Source: Aporrectodea caliginosa (taxonomy: Eukaryota; Annelida; Clitellata; Crassiclitellata; Lumbricidae). From it: a stretch of 64,000 nt of DNA. The notes under the pieces are model-generated. The model was not told the DNA's origin and made no database searches. It saw only the letters and a list, made by a program, of their open reading frames with translations. The position numbers and the translations under genes were made by a program. Every line of letters starts with the position of its first letter. Positions within the stretch are counted from its first letter, which is position 1. Shown piece by piece: positions 30,836 through 42,104 of this stretch. Location: the NCBI GenBank assembly GCA_020284085.1, contig JACEVL010000145.1, positions 1,419,483 to 1,483,482 of the forward strand, written 5' to 3'.

Positions 30836-33166
30836 TTACTTCGTCTCGCATTCACCCCCACATTTGCATAACGAAGTACATTTCAGAAATGACTTCCGAC
30901 ACTTGCAACGTCCAGCAGTGCAGCTTTTTATACAATTGCAGCGCAACAGTTCGTAACAACTTTTTGCTGCTTCTGGTATTGTCAACCAGACTTGTGTCCA
31001 TCTTGAATTTTCCAAAGCCCACCCCCAATCAGAATGAGGGAACATACTGGGTTGCAGAACAAGGGCTTCATTCCAGCAGTGCACAGCTTGATGGAACGCT
31101 CGTTTCACGTGCTGTTTCAAAGCGTCTTTTGTTGGAGGAATATTCTCCATCGAACGGTTTTTCTTTGAGAAAAGTTCCTTCCTGCATGCATTGACAGATG
31201 TTTGAGTGCTTGTTCTGTCATACAACAAAATGATGAAGCGCTCGATTATATTTAAATTCTCATCAGTCATTCTATCTGGTGTGTTCATCATTGTGATTAT
31301 AGCATCCGTCAGATTTGGAAAAACTGACCAAGTGTCGTACGCGGTTTTCTTTCCTCTACCACACAATGACGAAACAGTGTCGCATCCAGTAAGAGCATGG
31401 AACATCGGAAGTGCTATTGATCTTCTCAATCCCATAGTGTTCGCCATATCATGGATTGAGATATAGCGAAAGTGTTTGCCGACTCCGAACGCAATCCACA
31501 ATGTATCGACATTCAGCTGATGAAACACGGACACAGCAATAACTACAACATCTGTGTCAACAGTTCGTAACAATATATTGCGCATTCCTTGTTCAGCAGC
31601 ATCTTTGGAATGCAACAACATTCGTGTGTCCGCTTCTTCGTGAGAACAAGGTGCCAACAATTCAACCGATTTCGTGGGAGCACAGATAACGTTCTCACCC
31701 AAGGTTGCCACGATCTGCTTTCGATGTACTTCCGTCTCTGTTAGTACCACTGCAAGATACATGAACAACTCTGTTTTGTTGTCATCCAACCTCAGGAAAT
31801 CTTTCCAGTTTGATGGGAGGCGCGTCTCACCTGAAATTCGTAGTCTTATTCCGCTTCCTCGTTTGATTCTGGTTTCAGTTTTTAGACTGTCGGCACGATA
31901 CACATCGAAAACAACATCAACACGATCTGCTTTTTCGAGGTACTTCAAGATGAAGGGCTTGAATGCTTGATTTGCACATTCAGCAAATGTTTTCCTAATT
32001 CCCGGATTGATCATTTGAACTGCTGCTGCTCCATCAATGATTACACAATTGACATTTGGTTGATTGTTAATTTTTGTGTTGTATTCTTTGTCCAAACAAG
32101 TGATCAGATCTGATTTCGTACATTGTCTCACCTGGCCCGCCTGACATAGAGACGGAGGATAAGATTGATTTTCATGACAAAAAAATTCATCAATATCTCC
32201 ATCCCTCGTTTGACTGGCGATATACAAACGTGAGAAAAGAGAACAGTCATTTTTTATAGCATTGAGATGCTGTTTTCCTTTCGAAATACTGTGTTTGTGC
32301 GACATATTTCCAAACAGAGCCAACTTGTTGCGTTGAATCGGAGCTCGAACTGAAATAGTATTTGATGCCAATCTATCCCTTACATAATCAGTGTACTGTT
32401 TCCTCCCAACTGATTTGATTTTCCGGACAGTGTCCACCACTTCTTCAGTCGCAATTATTTGAGACTTCAACGACACCAGTTGATTGCTCTCATCTAAGAA
32501 TGGATTGCCAAGGTCTGAATAACCTTCAATCAGATTCTTGACATCGCTTATAAATTTGTTTTGACATGATTTGGTTTGTTCCAAATGTTTTGGCATTTCC
32601 TGAATATCCACGATTTGTTCAAATTCTTTCAGAAGTCTTGTTACCTCTGGACCAGCTATCATCCATCTTCGTAGAGCTTGTTCATTTTCGGTTAGGCCAA
32701 TTGCGCCGCCATCATCTTTAATGACTTTATTGCATTGTTCATGTGCATGGTCGATTGCCATTGCAGAAAAAGGGCGCTTAGATTTAGAAAATGTGAAGTT
32801 GCCTCGATGAAATTCGCTCTTTATTGAAGGATGCAAATCAGACAGGGTCACCATATCGCGCACATGAATTGGGACCCAACGTGCGTAGTGCGTGTGATCG
32901 AGAGCAAAGAAATATGGATTCAGTTGAATAAGTGACCGAATGTAGCCATTGAAATCACCTGTTCTTAACGATCTAACAAAGTCAAGAATTAGAAGTTGTA
33001 ATTCCATTGTTAAACTCCAATATTGAAAGAGTGGTTTCTGTTGATCTTTTTGAACACCAACTCTCGAAGCAGAGCAAGGTTTCGTTTGAAGGAGGAAGTC
33101 TCGTATACTCTTCATAAGCTTGATGACGCATAACATGCAATGCCGCAACGGTGACGATGTGTGCAA
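30836..33166 (-). pseudogene. Academ-like transposase, C-terminal part: FEN/XPG-like nuclease and CXC tail
   Basis: A 776-residue frame; its first 45 or so residues are out of frame with the preceding exon part, so the true segment starts near KPLFQYWSLTMELQLL. It holds the acidic residues of FEN/XPG nucleases in order: D378 (VIIDGAA), D421 (VDVVFDVYR), E510 and E511 with D513 (SHEEADT), D537 and D539 (TVDTDVVV) and D596 (LTGCDT), followed by GRGKKTA (603-609), like the helix-hairpin-helix of FEN1. Residues 743-772 are Cys-rich (CNCIKSC, RCKCRKS, CKCGGEC), like a tesmin-type CXC zinc motif that could bind DNA. It probably cuts DNA flaps during transposition; this is inference. Confidence 0.7.
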
Positions 33167-33756
33167 GTCTGGTTCGTTTCAAATGTGCAGCTTTCAGAAA
33201 CGATTCTGCTACACCAGATGATGCGATCTTAGCTTGAATCAGCACTTCAGACCATCCACTTCCTTCCAACCAGTCTCCAGCCATCTTCCAAGCAGCCATT
33301 TCGATGTGTAATCCTCCCATCACTATGACAAAATGTTTTTCACCATAAACGTCTGGCAAGGTCCACTGAATAGTTTTAACCATGGCAAACACTGGCTGGT
33401 CACAAGCGATGACTGGCACTTGTTTCGGATTGAGATGGTTCACTGCTTCTTTTATGACAGACATCCCGTGTTGAATCATGGCGGCCGAGTGAGCCTGTTC
33501 TCTGAATAGTGGCAGTATTGCAGTTATTGCACTGGCTTTTTTCTGTAGATCGTGACTTGCGTGGTGAGCTGCCCATGAAATACTTTCGCTTCCTTTATTG
33601 TTTTGTACAACATCAGCGACTTTTTCCAGCCATTCTGTTTCTCTCGAAAAAACCGATTCTTCAACTTCAGGGGTGGTCATGCGTGGAGCCAAATTTTCTA
33701 TAACTGGAATAGATACATCTTTCAGAGCCAAGTTCGTAGGCTGAACCTCAGAATAT
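32982..33756 (-). pseudogene. Academ-like transposase, middle part with DDE residues
   Basis: After an acceptor (TTCCATGCAG, exon from 33756) the frame reads YSEVQPTNLALKDV and continues for about 255 residues. PVIACDQPVFAMVKTIQW and FVIVMGGLHIEMAAWKM supply an Asp (about 111 counted from the first Met) and a His/Glu pair (142, 144), which I read as the second Asp and the Glu of a DDE catalytic triad. The frame ends soon after SKRSTETTLSI because of a one-base indel near 33020; the continuing sequence is in the next frame from 33166. A single base change thus separates it from the nuclease part, and it could be a sequencing error. Confidence 0.65.
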
Positions 33757-34094
33757 CTGCATGGAATAAAACAGAAGAATTTATTAGTACCTATTTAGTA
33801 ATTATCATTATTATGGCAAGTTAACTAGTATAGTCACATTTATGTACTAAATTGACTTGAACAAATCAGATGATTTGAGTTATAGGTATAATAACAAAAA
33901 GTGATTAGAGTGAAATTTTGCAAAGAAATTGAAGATTATTTTCTTCCAAGCTTCATTGTCATTTCGAATTACTAATTCACACAAAATCAGTTTATATAAT
34001 TGCAAATTATATAAACAATAAAGTGACAATAATTATACTGTAATTTAAAGCAAACTTGTAGGATTTCAACTATAGATAATAAAATAACAAATAC
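33757..34094 (-). other. intron of the Academ-like transposase gene, 338 bp
   Basis: On the minus strand the donor is ACACG then GTATTTG and the acceptor is TATTCCATGCAG. Splicing joins TLPTR to YSEVQP in frame. The intron is much richer in A/T than the exons. Confidence 0.65.
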
Positions 34095-35742
34095 CGTGTA
34101 GGAAGAGTATTGACTGATCTCCTTGTGGTATCTTGATTCAAGGACAGAAGTTCTCGAGCGATACCATCAGATTCTTGAGCACGGTTTTGAATCAATGAAA
34201 TGGACGTTCCATGGAAAGATGTTGATGCTGTATTTGATGACGGATTGTGATCGATATTATCAAATGCAGCGACCGTGAATAAATCCCCACGAAGCACAAA
34301 AGGGCAAACCAAATCCTGTTCCATATACTGACGACATACGGCATTCCCGAGATCTGAAGAAATTTGTAGAACGCGGTCATATGAAATACACATTCCAAGA
34401 TCGAACAAGGTATCAACGAGACGCCGTTTTCTCGTCAAGGAATGAATCATCAATGCAACGTAAATAGGAAGCGGTGTTTCATTCATTTTTGAATGTCGCA
34501 CACTGGCGGTGTTTTTCCGTTGATTTTTTACACTATTGAAAATAATTAGCTGTGCAATGGAAGTGCATGCAGTATTGGCAGACTGTGTATTGTCAATACA
34601 AGGACCATCTAACAACATTCGAATTAACGTAGACAATGACGAAGGCACCGATTCTTCTTGACACCCAGTTGAAAAATGGCCATTGAACGATTGTCGCTTT
34701 TCAAACATTTCTTTGCGTACCACCTGTGCTGCACGCATAAGGTGAACATTAGCAGAATCAGCATCTGCTAGGCAAGCCTTTTCAACGGTTGCACCGAGAC
34801 TATCGTCAAAAATCAATTTGATACTCAAACCCGGGCCATCAGACACTGCGATCATGTCGGGAAAGTACTCCATGAGTTTTTCTTTCAGACGAGTCGCATT
34901 TTGAGAACCTAACGATGAGTTTCCGTTCAACTTCTGCAGACGTTGCGTAAACAGTTTGTTCAGATCTGACAAAAGAAAGACAGGTGCAATATCAGCATTG
35001 CTTCGAATGTCATCAATGTATGCAATCAACTCGGCAATGGCCAACCCTCGGTGATTCGCTACATCCTCTGTATTGCCTTGATTACTCAAACGATCCGCTT
35101 TTCGATATAAATATATGAGGCACTTATTATGATACTTTGCCTCGAGTGATATCAAATCAGTTCCAGCTAATTTCGCAAGGAGCATTGTGTCATTCAGAAT
35201 TATTGTTGCACATTTTAAAACGCGAGTGTTCACTTCAGTAGTGCGAACCGACCACAGAATTTTATTTCCGTTCTGATTACAAAGAAAACAGACATTATCT
35301 TCACTGCGGGAACCACATTGTGAGCGCGTAACTTTTCTTTTTTTAGGAGAAGGATCCTGAACAACTTCTGCTTCATCAGAACTGATGCGTTTGCGCTTTT
35401 TTCCTTGTGCTCTTTGTAATTTCGTGGCATTGAATTGATCTCTGCAAGATTTGTGCCAGCGTGCATTGTTCTTATTCAGAGTTTCAGGTATACCGCTACC
35501 GTCATCCAGTAAACTCAAGTCAATATTATTTGGCAAACTCTCGATCTCCGAAAATCCGATCAAATCATGTGCTAAAGTTTCATATCCAGCTCCAGCCGCA
35601 GGCAGTTTGCTCTCCGCCGGACAAACTAAACGTATCTTCGAATTGTTTTGTTGGCATAACACACACATAAACCAGTCAATTTTCGGTGCCGGAGATTCGC
35701 TTGTGGTGCATCCGCTATTAATTACCACGCAACGTTTCGCCA
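34095..35742 (-). CDS. Academ-like transposase, N-terminal exon: zinc modules and first catalytic Asp
   Basis: The frame is open from 35782; the better start is MAKRCVVINSGC at about 35743. It has two copies of a C-x2-C ... H-x3-C module: CVLCQQN with WHKSCRDQFN, and CFLCNQNG with YHNKCLIYLY. Between them lies a basic stretch, KKRKRI and PSPKKRKV, a likely nuclear localisation signal. Towards the end, FTVAAFDNIDHNPSS has two Asp (508 and 511 of the longer frame), one probably the first of the DDE triad. It ends at the donor after TLPTR. About 550 residues, no stop inside. Confidence 0.7.
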
Positions 35743-36145
35743 TTCGGCTCAATATCGATCGATGTTTACTTATTTTCAACACTTAAACGAAACATATCAT
35801 TAATAAAAACGTGTTATTATTACGTAATAAAATTGAGTTAATGTTTTATATCTGAAAACAACTTTAAAGAATTCGCAATGTTTTGTTTTGAACAGACCGG
35901 AACTTCAGCGAGGTACCCATAACAACGCAAAAACTGTGCTAGTTTTATTAGCCCAAATGCTAAATTCTTGAGGAATAATTGTTAATATTCGATGGCATAT
36001 TTTTAATACTAAATCAATTTCTTTTTACTGGCACTGTAGCAAAATGTGTTATTTCTTAAATATTTCACCAACATTTTCAGAAATCAAATTCTTTACAGCA
36101 GTTTGAAGGGTTACAATGTTTTACAAAATTTAGGCTGCTTAGCTA

Positions 36146-36930
36146 TAAATTGTATTATGCCATCTGAACGATGAGAATAATTTATTGTTCAAAATAAATC
36201 CACACCTCTTTTAAGTGAAATATTCGCCCTATAGGTAAAAGCTGACCAGAGTTCTGTTAATTGTTTTAAGTTTCAAGTTTGTTCCTGAGAATAGTTTTAT
36301 TTCTTAGTTATAACTATAAATATTTAATTAGTCTTTTATTAATACACTTATATTTTTGAAATAAATAATGCATTATTGTGATTCACAAGTTGTAACTGGA
36401 TTATTATAGTTTAATTTAGGTTGTATGTGTACATTTTGGTTACTAAAACACTCATAGATAACATCTTTTCAATTGTTAATTTTTAAATATGTTATGTCAT
36501 ATAACATTTATAATAAAATTCTGATGTTGGAAAATTATTAATGTTAATTATTGGTTAATGAATATCTATATTGCCATATTACTATTATGCAATGTTGGTT
36601 GCAATGTTGGTTGCAATGCTGGTTACTATTATTTAACTTTGGTTCTTCAGTATTATATATTACAAATGGTTTGGTTTGGTTGCTGTATCGGAGTGGCTGC
36701 TGTGTTGTATAATATTGCAGTACTGTGTTGCAATGCTGTTTGCTGAAATATCCATGGACGACTTATTTTCGACTGTTGATTTTTGTTTAAAATATGTTAT
36801 GTCATAATAATAAGAACCCGATGTTAGAAAATTATAAACATTACTTATTGGTTAATGAATATTCATATTACAATATTACTATCATTCAATTTTAGTTCTT
36901 CAATATTGCATAATGGTATGGCTTGGTTAA
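36146..36930. other. no gene recognised
   Basis: A/T-rich, with a local GCAATGTTGGTT triplicate at about 36588-36625 and two related ATTATTGGTTAATGAATAT blocks about 300 bp apart. Confidence 0.6.
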
Positions 36931-37204
36931 TGTACATGAACAGTTTAAAGGAATACCTTAATCAGTTATAATACATGTATGCTTTGTTAGTTAATGAAAT
37001 TTGTCAGGACATAATGATCACAGACAATATGAGATGAAATACTTTATGCTGCAAAAATATTGAATATTAGTGAAATTGTAAAGCTCTGTTTCGACACCTT
37101 TAATGGTGTTGTTCGGATGCTATAAGTTTCTGGTTATGATTGTATTGTATATTTTCTGTATTGTCGTCAACGGCCTTTGATGTCATACGACGACGTTAAA
37201 CTAC
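36931..37204 (-). repeat. inverted copy of the 26.5-kb repeat
   Basis: Reverse complement of about 26521-26790, ending in TGTCGTCAACGGCCTTTGAT and GACGACGTTAAAC. Together with 26521-27541 it gives an inverted pair about 10 kb apart with the LINE and the Academ-like element between. Confidence 0.8.
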
Positions 37205-38025
37205 GGACAAATAATAATTCTGTTAATTGTGTATCAACATTTCGTTCTACTGCGCTCGATTGTAAGTGATCGCATAATACTAGTGATTACGATAAGCAAA
37301 AGCACAAAACTCCGCCACCGCTCGCAATCATACAGCGCCAGTCCAAAGCTTAGAGAAAGAAAGAGGTCGACGCTAACCATCTTTTTTATGACACAGTGTC
37401 GTTAAACGGCAATTAGCTAATGAAAGAAGAAGAGCGGTTCTGTATTCTATGTATTACGCCATAGGAACGGTGAGAGCTGTTCAAAATTAGTACACGACTA
37501 TTTTAAGTACGATAATAATCGCCGTAGAAGAGAAAACAGAAGAGTTGTTCTACATTCTACCATTGGGTTGGTAAACATTGTTCAAAAGAATTGCACACCT
37601 CTATTAATTGTCGTATTGAACCTTTTAGTAACGCGACAATAAAATTCTGTATTATTATATTGGAACGGTAAAAATTGTTGAAAAAATTGCACACCTCTCT
37701 TAATTATGATCATCGCCCTATAAGTAAAAGATCACGCGCTGTTCAGCAATTCCATTGTACGATAGAATTGGCCATGATGTAATAGAGTAATTTTGAAAGA
37801 GAAATTCTATTGTATTTAATTTACGATTGTGGACACCTAAACCCCACTTTACCATGATATAACATTTAAGATGCTACTCTGCAAATTATGTTTTTAGCTT
37901 CTTTTTTAGTTTTACAGCTATCTATGGTGGCCAAAACTTCAAGGATGAAAGTTGATTTATTCTTTACATTATGACCATGGTTAAGAATATCATTATCCGA
38001 ATCATCTCTTCTAAAAACTTGGGTG
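37205..38025. repeat. dispersed-repeat mosaic, no gene
   Basis: Minus-strand module A at about 37300-37395 (GCGCCAGTCCAAAGCTTAG, then GACACAGTGTCGTTAAAC). Two or three relatives of a GAACGGTGAGAGCTGTTCAAAA word at about 37458, 37570 and 37668. Confidence 0.55.
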
Positions 38026-38110
38026 GCACGTCAAAAGAGCGACCGACAAAAGAGCGCCGACAAAAGAGCGACCGACAAAAGAGCGACCGACATAAGAGCG
38101 ACCGACTTCA
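38026..38110 (+). repeat. tandem GACAAAAGAGCGACC units
   Basis: Five units of about 15 bp. They resemble the GACAAAAGCGCGCC units at the ends of the 40618-41530 element, so this may be a single end of a related element. Confidence 0.75.
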
Positions 38111-38420
38111 TTACCTCCGCCTCTCTCCTCCTCCTTTTCGTTATCATCTCCTCCTCCTCATCCACAACTCCTCTATTTCATGTCATTTTCTTCCTCTTCC
38201 TTGTTCACTGCCATTCCTCCTTATCATATTCCTTATTTTTCTTCGCCCCTCCTCCCCCTCCCCTTCCTTATAATTTTCTCCTCCTTCTTCGTACTAGTTT
38301 TCGCCTCATCCTTTTCCTCCGTCCCCTCGTCCTCCCTCCTCCTCCTCCTCCTTTTCCTCCTCTTCTCCTCCTCCTCTTTCGTCTCATTTTCTTCTCCTTC
38401 TTTTGCTCCGCCATTTACGT
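38111..38420 (+). repeat. polypyrimidine tract, about 310 bp
   Basis: CTCCTCCTCC-rich, same type and relative position (just downstream on the minus strand of a SANS-like exon 1) as 28790-29210, so it is part of the duplicated segment. Confidence 0.9.
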
Positions 38421-38670
38421 TTTGTGATCTGCGCTACGCCTGTATACAAAAAGTCGGTTTCCCACGAGCGTCTGCTGAACTTTGTAATCTGGGCGGACTT
38501 TATACTCGGTTAAAGCTTCTGGAAGTTTGTGAAGATCAGTGTCAATAATGCAGAGAGACTTTTGTGATAGACGTTTGCTATAGCTACATCGGCACTGCTT
38601 CCTCATCACTATCATCATCGTCGTTATCATCATCGTCATCATAGTTGTCGTCATCATCATCATCATCGTC

Positions 38671-38833
38671 GAATTCGTATCTTCAGCGCCTCCACGTGAC
38701 CCGATGCAGCTGCCCACATGGCCGGGGTCAAGCCCTTGTCGTCCGATCGGTCATAGTCCTCCTAAATGCCCTCCGTCATAGCCACCGTATCTCTCTTTCG
38801 AGAAGCATCGTGGAATCTTTCCGCTGATGACAT
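38671..38833 (-). pseudogene. USH1G/SANS-like exon 1 (copy at 38.8 kb), one stop
   Basis: From ATG at 38833 the minus strand reads MSSAERFHDASRKRDTVAM, then TEGI, a stop, EDYDRSDDKGLTPAMWAAAS and GHVEALKI. This matches the N-terminus and first ankyrin repeat of USH1G/ANKS4B proteins: the FH-x-A start, then D-x-DG-x-TP-x-x-WAA and G-x-x-E-x-L. One stop codon breaks it, and a GAT/GAC run follows where the next coding part or donor should be. Clearly derived from the same ancestor as the copy at 29430-29514. The best match to exon 2 is 17 kb further on, at 21089-21513. Confidence 0.68.
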
Positions 38834-39280
38834 TACAGCCCAACGAAACGAAACTGTAAACTATAAACCAGTTTACACTGTAATAAAACGAAGTTCATCT
38901 TTGTAGTGCATATTTAAAGGAAATTAAAGCCTATGATCAAATTCAGCATTTTTATGTAAATACATATCTCAGATGTATATACAGTCTGAGACAGAGAGAC
39001 AGACATACATACAGAAAGACAAAGGCAGACAGACGGACAAATGGACAGACACGCAGACAGATTTACAGACAGATAGACGGACATACAGATAAGAATAGAA
39101 GAAGAAATATAGACAGACAAGTAGGCAGGGAGGAACAAATACATGCAATCTAATAATTCCAATAGCCCGGGGCCATTGAAGTTTTCAATTTAATAGCAGT
39201 AATAGTCAATAACTTTTATCGTGCTATGATTATTTGTTTTCCGCTGGTATGAAGTCGCAAATAGTAAAGACATTTAGAAG
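38834..39280. other. SANS-like upstream region with GACA tract
   Basis: Shares ACCGGTTTACACTGTAATAA-like and CTCAGATGTA...CAGTCTGAGACAGA words with 29530-29720. The GACA/GATA-type tract spans about 38985-39120. No promoter motif recognised. Confidence 0.5.
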
Positions 39281-40615
39281 TTTCTGTTTAGCGACTCCTT
39301 GTCGTAACGAGGATGATTGGCGTCATCCTCCTCTGTTATTAAGGCTTCGGACTGGCACTACCCGATCGTAGGCAGTTTTCCGGTTTTTTTTCAGCATCTT
39401 GTAGCGGCCAATTAAGGCCGTCATCCTCGCCCATCGTCTATACGTAGTGTTCCAAGGAGCAGAGCTAACGATTAAGCGCATTTGCTGAATTTATAGTATC
39501 TGTAGTGATGTTTCTAAAGGTGTCTAAGACAACCACTGTATACTTAATTGTTAAGCAACAGCTTCTGACCGTGATGGACAGTTGACGTCATACCTACTAT
39601 CTGGACCTCTGACATTTCAGCGCATTTTCTAAATTAATAGCGTGGAAATAAATTGTGTTAAAGGTGTCCAGGACCAGCACTGTATTAATAATTGTTCAAC
39701 GATACCTATAATATTCTAATTAGAATTATTTCCATCTGCAGCTGTAGCTCCTGTTTAACGAAGCTGGGTCATAAGAGAGACAATTAGCGTCGCCCTCCTT
39801 CATCCAGATTTCAGACTGGCACCACTCGAGTATATGTTGATGACGTTCAAGCTGTTTATTCTCCAACCAGTTATTATTCTTCTTCAGCGTCGTCTTTATG
39901 AGAGAAAGTTGTTTGCCATTGCCTCGAATTTGATCTAATGCCTTCTTCAGTGGCAGTATCTAAGGTTTACAGCGGGGTCTAGTGTTGACCCGCGTGGTCA
40001 GAGGCTTCCGAAATCCACGTCATTCAACGTCGCGTTTATGACACTCGCTGCCTTTGAGAAGTCTATAGGCGTCACATAAATCGCTCCGTAAATGAAACGT
40101 GCACACTTACTTGCGCGCATATGTACATCAACTGGTGGCTTGTGCATTTTGAAGTCATCAGACTAAATATTAATTAGGGTCTATCTGTATCCATATTCAG
40201 TCTTTCTCTTCCTCTGTTTCGGAAATACCTGAAGTTCATTTTATTTGTTAGTGATAGCATTGACTTGGGTCTTGAGGGCCTCCGAATCGCCGATCAATTA
40301 TTTTACGAAAAATCGCTATAGAAAAACGTTTACACTTACCTTTTTTATTGCCACAAATCACAATAATAATATAAATTATTTACACAAAAATCTTGAGCTA
40401 CACATACAGAAATGTAATTGTTTTCGATAAATTAACAAGTGTATGTTTGCATACTATTTATGCTCAGAGTACACACCTTTAAATTGATAAGTAATAATAG
40501 TCCCAGAGTTTATAGGCTTAAAATAGTATATATTATCCTTTTTCGACAATCCAAGTGAGTTGATATTTTCACAATGTTTCTCGAAAAATGTATGGCCGAT
40601 GTCAACGGTGGTAAC
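39281..40615. repeat. dispersed-repeat mosaic, no gene
   Basis: Module A at about 39288-39380 and 39752-39840; module C at about 39515 and 39660. Short open frames have no domain. Confidence 0.55.
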
Positions 40616-40617
40616 CC

Positions 40618-41530
40618 GACAAAAGCGCGCAGGACAAATGCGCGCCGACAAAAGCGCGCCGACAAATGCGCGCAATGACAAAAGCGCGCAGGACAAATGC
40701 GCGCCGACGAAAGCGCGCAGAAAAAAATAATTTATAAAAGTGAAGTTTTCAAAACTGCGCACAAAATGTTACCAAGTCATCAGCGTTTACCGTTCTTTAT
40801 TACGTACGCATCATAACATATCGCTTCATCGTTTTATATAGGCTACATAGCATTTTAATACCAATGTCCATGACAACTGCCATCAATCCAGGTTCCATTT
40901 GAAGTCTGCACAATAATTATTTTCATCAATCCACCTTCTATTTAAGCACGAATTATTATCATCAATCCAACTTCTATTTAAGGACGAATTATTATAATCA
41001 ATCCAATTTCTGTTTAAGGACGAATTATTATAATCAATCCAACTTCTATTGAAGCAATAATTATTTTCATCAATCCAACTTCTATTGAAGCAATAATTAT
41101 TTTCATCAATACAACTTCTATTTAAGCACGAATTATTATAATCAATCAAACTTCTATTTAAGGACGAATTATTATAATCAATCAAACTTCTATTTAAGCA
41201 AGAATTATTTTCATCAATCCAAATTCTATTTAAGCAATAATTATATTCTTCAATTGAACCATGATTTTGAACCATGAAATTGAACCATTCAATTTAAGCA
41301 ACAAAATTTTTCATCAATCGAACTTTTATTTACACAAGAATTGGATGTTAATATCGTTTCACTTGTATGGATCTATGGAACCTATCAAGATACGCGGAAC
41401 GTTACATTTTTTATAGCTGCGCGCTTTTGTCTTGCGCGTTTTTGTCGGGGTTGTTAACATTGCGCGCTATTGTCGGCGCGCAATTGTCGGCGCGCTTTTG
41501 TCGGCGCGCTTTTGTCCTGCGCGCTTTTGA
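40618..41530. mobile_element. inverted-repeat element with GCGCGC-rich ends and a 36-bp minisatellite
   Basis: Both ends consist of repeated 15-bp units, AAAAGCGCGCAGGAC and AAAAGCGCGCCGAC, in opposite orientation: about 40618-40722 and 41417-41530. Between them, ten or so units of 36 bp containing AATCAATCCAACTTCTATTT run from about 40905 to 41260. ACGGTG lies just outside both ends and may be part of a target duplication. No transposase; superfamily unknown. Confidence 0.72.
40905..41260. repeat. 36-bp tandem repeat, about ten units
   Basis: Units alternate between TTTAAGCACGAATTATTAT, TTTAAGGACGAATTATTAT and TTGAAGCAATAATTATTTTC types, each joined to CATCAATCCAACTTCTA. On the minus strand the frame stays open with a 12-residue period (NNSCLNRSLIDY), but this is a repeat effect. 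A decayed relative is at 6745-6870. Confidence 0.9.
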
Positions 41531-42037
41531 TACGGTGCCGTCAACGGCACTTGACAGCCGCATGATGTCGTTAATAAAACACCAACGCTACGAGTTATTA
41601 TTATTATTAAGCTTATAGCTAAGACACCTTTAATTCGGTTTTCTCTAATTCTATATAGGCCTACTTTTCACTTCCAATATCGTTCCGTTCGTAAGGCTCA
41701 CAGTTAAAATTAGTGCGTACGGATTAGGGGAAAATAGTTTCTTTAACAAATTATAAAGTCAACCTCAATGGTACTGTTAGCCGTAAGATGTTGTTGAACA
41801 CTAACGATTTTTAGTATTTGCTGCTCTTACATGTGGGCATAAGTCCTTTTCAAGGAACTTAATAGTTATTTATTAAACATCCGTTTAAGGACATCATAAT
41901 TATCCCACATCATATAATAATTATTTCTTAAACAGTATGCACGATTAATGAAACAGGTAGTTACGCTTTTAAACTGTTCGGGTATCTAACACACTCGATT
42001 ATAAATGTTGTTAACTAAAACAGCATACACGAGCATA

Positions 42038-42104
<67 letters not shown>

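Larger units (their letters stand above)
30607..36145 (-). mobile_element. nearly complete Academ-like DNA transposon, about 5.5 kb
   Basis: Inverted ends TAGCTAAGCAG (30607-30617 and 36135-36145) continue as a roughly 60-bp imperfect repeat that includes ACCCTTCAAA and TGCTGTAAAGAAT at both sides. TAA lies outside each end, a possible 3-bp duplication. The minus strand carries one long gene in two exons, with zinc-binding modules, a probable DDE transposase and a FEN/XPG-like nuclease. A transposase with such a nuclease and 3-4-bp duplications fits what is known of Academ elements, but the assignment is mine from motifs alone. One frameshift near 33020 is the only clear lesion. Confidence 0.7.

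Noticed and set aside
30706..31194. Plus-strand frames over 30.7-35.8 kb
   Set aside because: They are shadows of the minus-strand transposase exons, which carry domain motifs.
40905..41260. CRISPR-like array
   Set aside because: The 36-bp units are contiguous without unique spacers, and the DNA is animal.
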